Source: Corynebacterium sp. HMSC074A01 (GTDB lineage Bacteria > Actinomycetota > Actinomycetes > Mycobacteriales > Mycobacteriaceae). From it: 64,000 bases of DNA. This document shows positions 62,870 to 64,000 of the stretch, piece by piece (position 1 is the first letter of the stretch; each line of letters opens with the position of its first letter). The stretch spans positions 1,972 to 65,971 of the forward strand of contig NZ_KV825601.1 of the NCBI RefSeq assembly GCF_001831515.1, read 5' to 3'. A program made the position numbers and the translations under genes. The notes beneath the pieces were generated by a model, which was given only the letters and a program-made list of their open reading frames with translations, had not been told where the DNA came from and searched no databases.

Positions 62870-63823
62870 TTGGCACTCTTTACCTCTCGTCCCTTCAAGG
62901 CAATCGCAGCCACTGTCACCGCGGCATTCATGCTTGCCAGCTGTTCGAGCGAAGCAAGCGGCCCAACAGCCGCTCCCGAAGCTTCCGATGCCAACGGGTC
63001 AGACGAGCGCATCGTGGCACTGGGTCTTGGCGACGTCGATACGCTCCTTGCCCTGGGCGAGCAACCGGTCGGTTACGCCACCTGGGAGCAAGAGGGCTCG
63101 GGCGATCCCTCCGGACTTGGACCGTGGGCCAAGGACAAGCTCACGGTCAACCCGAACCCAATCCGTGATACCACCACCGAATTCAGCACCGACACTGCGG
63201 AAAAGGTGGCCTCGCTCAACCCGACACAAATCATTGCAGTAAACAGCGGTCTCGAGGACGACAAGAAGGCACTGCTCGAGCAGATCGCGCCAACCACCTT
63301 CCACTCGGATGAGTACCAGGATTGGCAGGTCCCTTGGGATGCACAGGTCAAAGAGATCTCCAAGGCCGTAGACAAGGAAGACGAAGGTCAAAAGCTTATC
63401 GACGACGCCGAGCAGGCATTCGAAGACTTCCGCGAAGCACACCCAGAGCTGCAGGGGAAAACAGCGGTCATCGGCATGCCTTACGACGGGAAGTTCGGTG
63501 TGTACACCGCTGGCGACGGCCGCGGCTCCTTCATCGAAAAACTGGGCTTCAAGATTCCGGAGAAGTTCAACGGTGATGGCTCCAGCTTCTTCCTCGACTG
63601 GTCGCCCGAGAACTACGCAGATTTCAACGACGTGGACTACCTCTTCGTGTTGGACTACTACGGCGCGATCGATGCGCTGAAGAATGACGAGAACTTCATG
63701 GACCTTGACGTCAACAAGCGTGGCGGGCTCTATTGGCTCGACACCGACACGGCCAACGCAATGAGCATGCCCAACCCCCTCACTATCCCGTACGCAATCG
63801 AGCAATTCGAGCAACAGCTCTAG
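62870..63823 (+). CDS. Iron-siderophore ABC transporter substrate-binding lipoprotein
   Basis: 317 aa, TTG start with GGAAGG seven bases upstream. The signal peptide ends in the lipobox LASC (Cys about 25). The periplasmic-binding domain of the FepB/FecB type begins ERIVALGLGDVDTLLALGEQP, has NPTQIIAVNSGLEDD in the middle and ends VDYLFVLDYYG. It captures an iron-siderophore outside the membrane for import. Iron-dependent control is supported by the box upstream. Siderophore type unknown. Confidence 0.9.
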   Translation: MALFTSRPFKAIAATVTAAFMLASCSSEASGPTAAPEASDANGSDERIVALGLGDVDTLLALGEQPVGYATWEQEGSGDPSGLGPWAKDKLTVNPNPIRDTTTEFSTDTAEKVASLNPTQIIAVNSGLEDDKKALLEQIAPTTFHSDEYQDWQVPWDAQVKEISKAVDKEDEGQKLIDDAEQAFEDFREAHPELQGKTAVIGMPYDGKFGVYTAGDGRGSFIEKLGFKIPEKFNGDGSSFFLDWSPENYADFNDVDYLFVLDYYGAIDALKNDENFMDLDVNKRGGLYWLDTDTANAMSMPNPLTIPYAIEQFEQQL

Positions 63824-63842
63824 GCATTTCAGGGGAGGGTGC

Positions 63843-64000
63843 CTACCGAGGGACGACCAGTGGGCCACCGCTCACTGGGTCTGACGCCACAACCGCAGGC
63901 AGATCGAAAACGCGGCTCAGCAAAGACTCCGTGACTACCTCGGTAGGCGCACCGACCGCACGAACCTCGCCACGACGCATCACGATGAGCTGATCCGAGT
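63843..64000 (-). CDS. ABC transporter ATP-binding protein, C-terminal part only
   Basis: The minus strand reads SDQLIVMRRGEVRAVGAPTE, then VVTESLLSRVFDLPAVVASD and a short tail before TAG at 63843-63845. This is the end of an ATPase of the FecE/FepC type (D-loop/H-loop side and C-terminal helix). Walker A and B lie outside the window. It is convergent with the binding-protein gene and very likely belongs to the same iron-siderophore uptake system. Confidence 0.85.
   Translation of the reverse strand, partial: SDQLIVMRRGEVRAVGAPTEVVTESLLSRVFDLPAVVASDPVSGGPLVVPR

Overview
The window is a GC-rich actinobacterial chromosome segment that I read as Corynebacterium. The evidence is a complete block of mycolic-acid and arabinogalactan genes (mmpL3/cmpL1-like, accD3, pks13, fadD32, two mycolyltransferases, aftB, ubiA, glfT2, aftD) in the gene order known from the Corynebacteriales, a DIP1984-family protein, a candidate DtxR iron box, and very small peptide genes near mycomembrane genes. 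No rRNA, tRNA or CRISPR was seen.

Layout. (1) 1-12.7 kb, envelope assembly: a partial VanW-family protein, a GH3 beta-N-acetylglucosaminidase-like protein, a DUF2613 peptide, aftD, an acyltransferase, a DUF3068/PorA-family protein, a large GT-C-like membrane protein, a GT4 glycosyltransferase and a methyltransferase. The set matches the M. tuberculosis Rv0224c-Rv0237 neighbourhood. (2) 12.7-14.3 kb: a small, less GC-rich insert with an exported/anchored hypothetical protein and an Abi-like protein. (3) 14.4-21.4 kb: pckA, then trmB - NYN protein - mmpL3 - YbhN-like flippase family protein. (4) 21.4-25.3 kb: a degraded mobile island with repeat remnants, a BRO antirepressor fragment, a GIY-YIG protein, a broken serine recombinase, and a candidate 47-aa peptide/63-aa membrane-protein pair. 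(5) 25.3-44 kb: the mycolate/arabinogalactan block, all on the minus strand apart from the DUF3054 gene at its edge. (6) 44.2-62.3 kb: an AAA ATPase followed by a nearly complete catechol-branch beta-ketoadipate island. Benzoate enters through BenE; BenABCD make catechol; CatA, CatB and CatC give the enol-lactone; PcaD gives beta-ketoadipate; PcaIJ and PcaF give succinyl-CoA plus acetyl-CoA. BenR (LuxR/LAL type) and PcaR (IclR type) are the local regulators, and a KDG permease sits inside the island. (7) 62.6-64 kb: the start of an iron-siderophore ABC uptake locus behind a DtxR-like box.

Items beyond routine annotation: a 13-bp motif GCTTNTCGACGCC that I find exactly at least ten times, mostly on the + strand and sometimes at the cost of rare codons; three tiny genes missed by length cut-offs (36, 47 and 27 aa), one with a textbook TTGACA-N17-TATGGT promoter; several candidate operators; and three closely packed or overlapping gene junctions. 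I did not find a clear large undescribed multi-gene system. The motif and the small peptide loci are the best candidates for something new.
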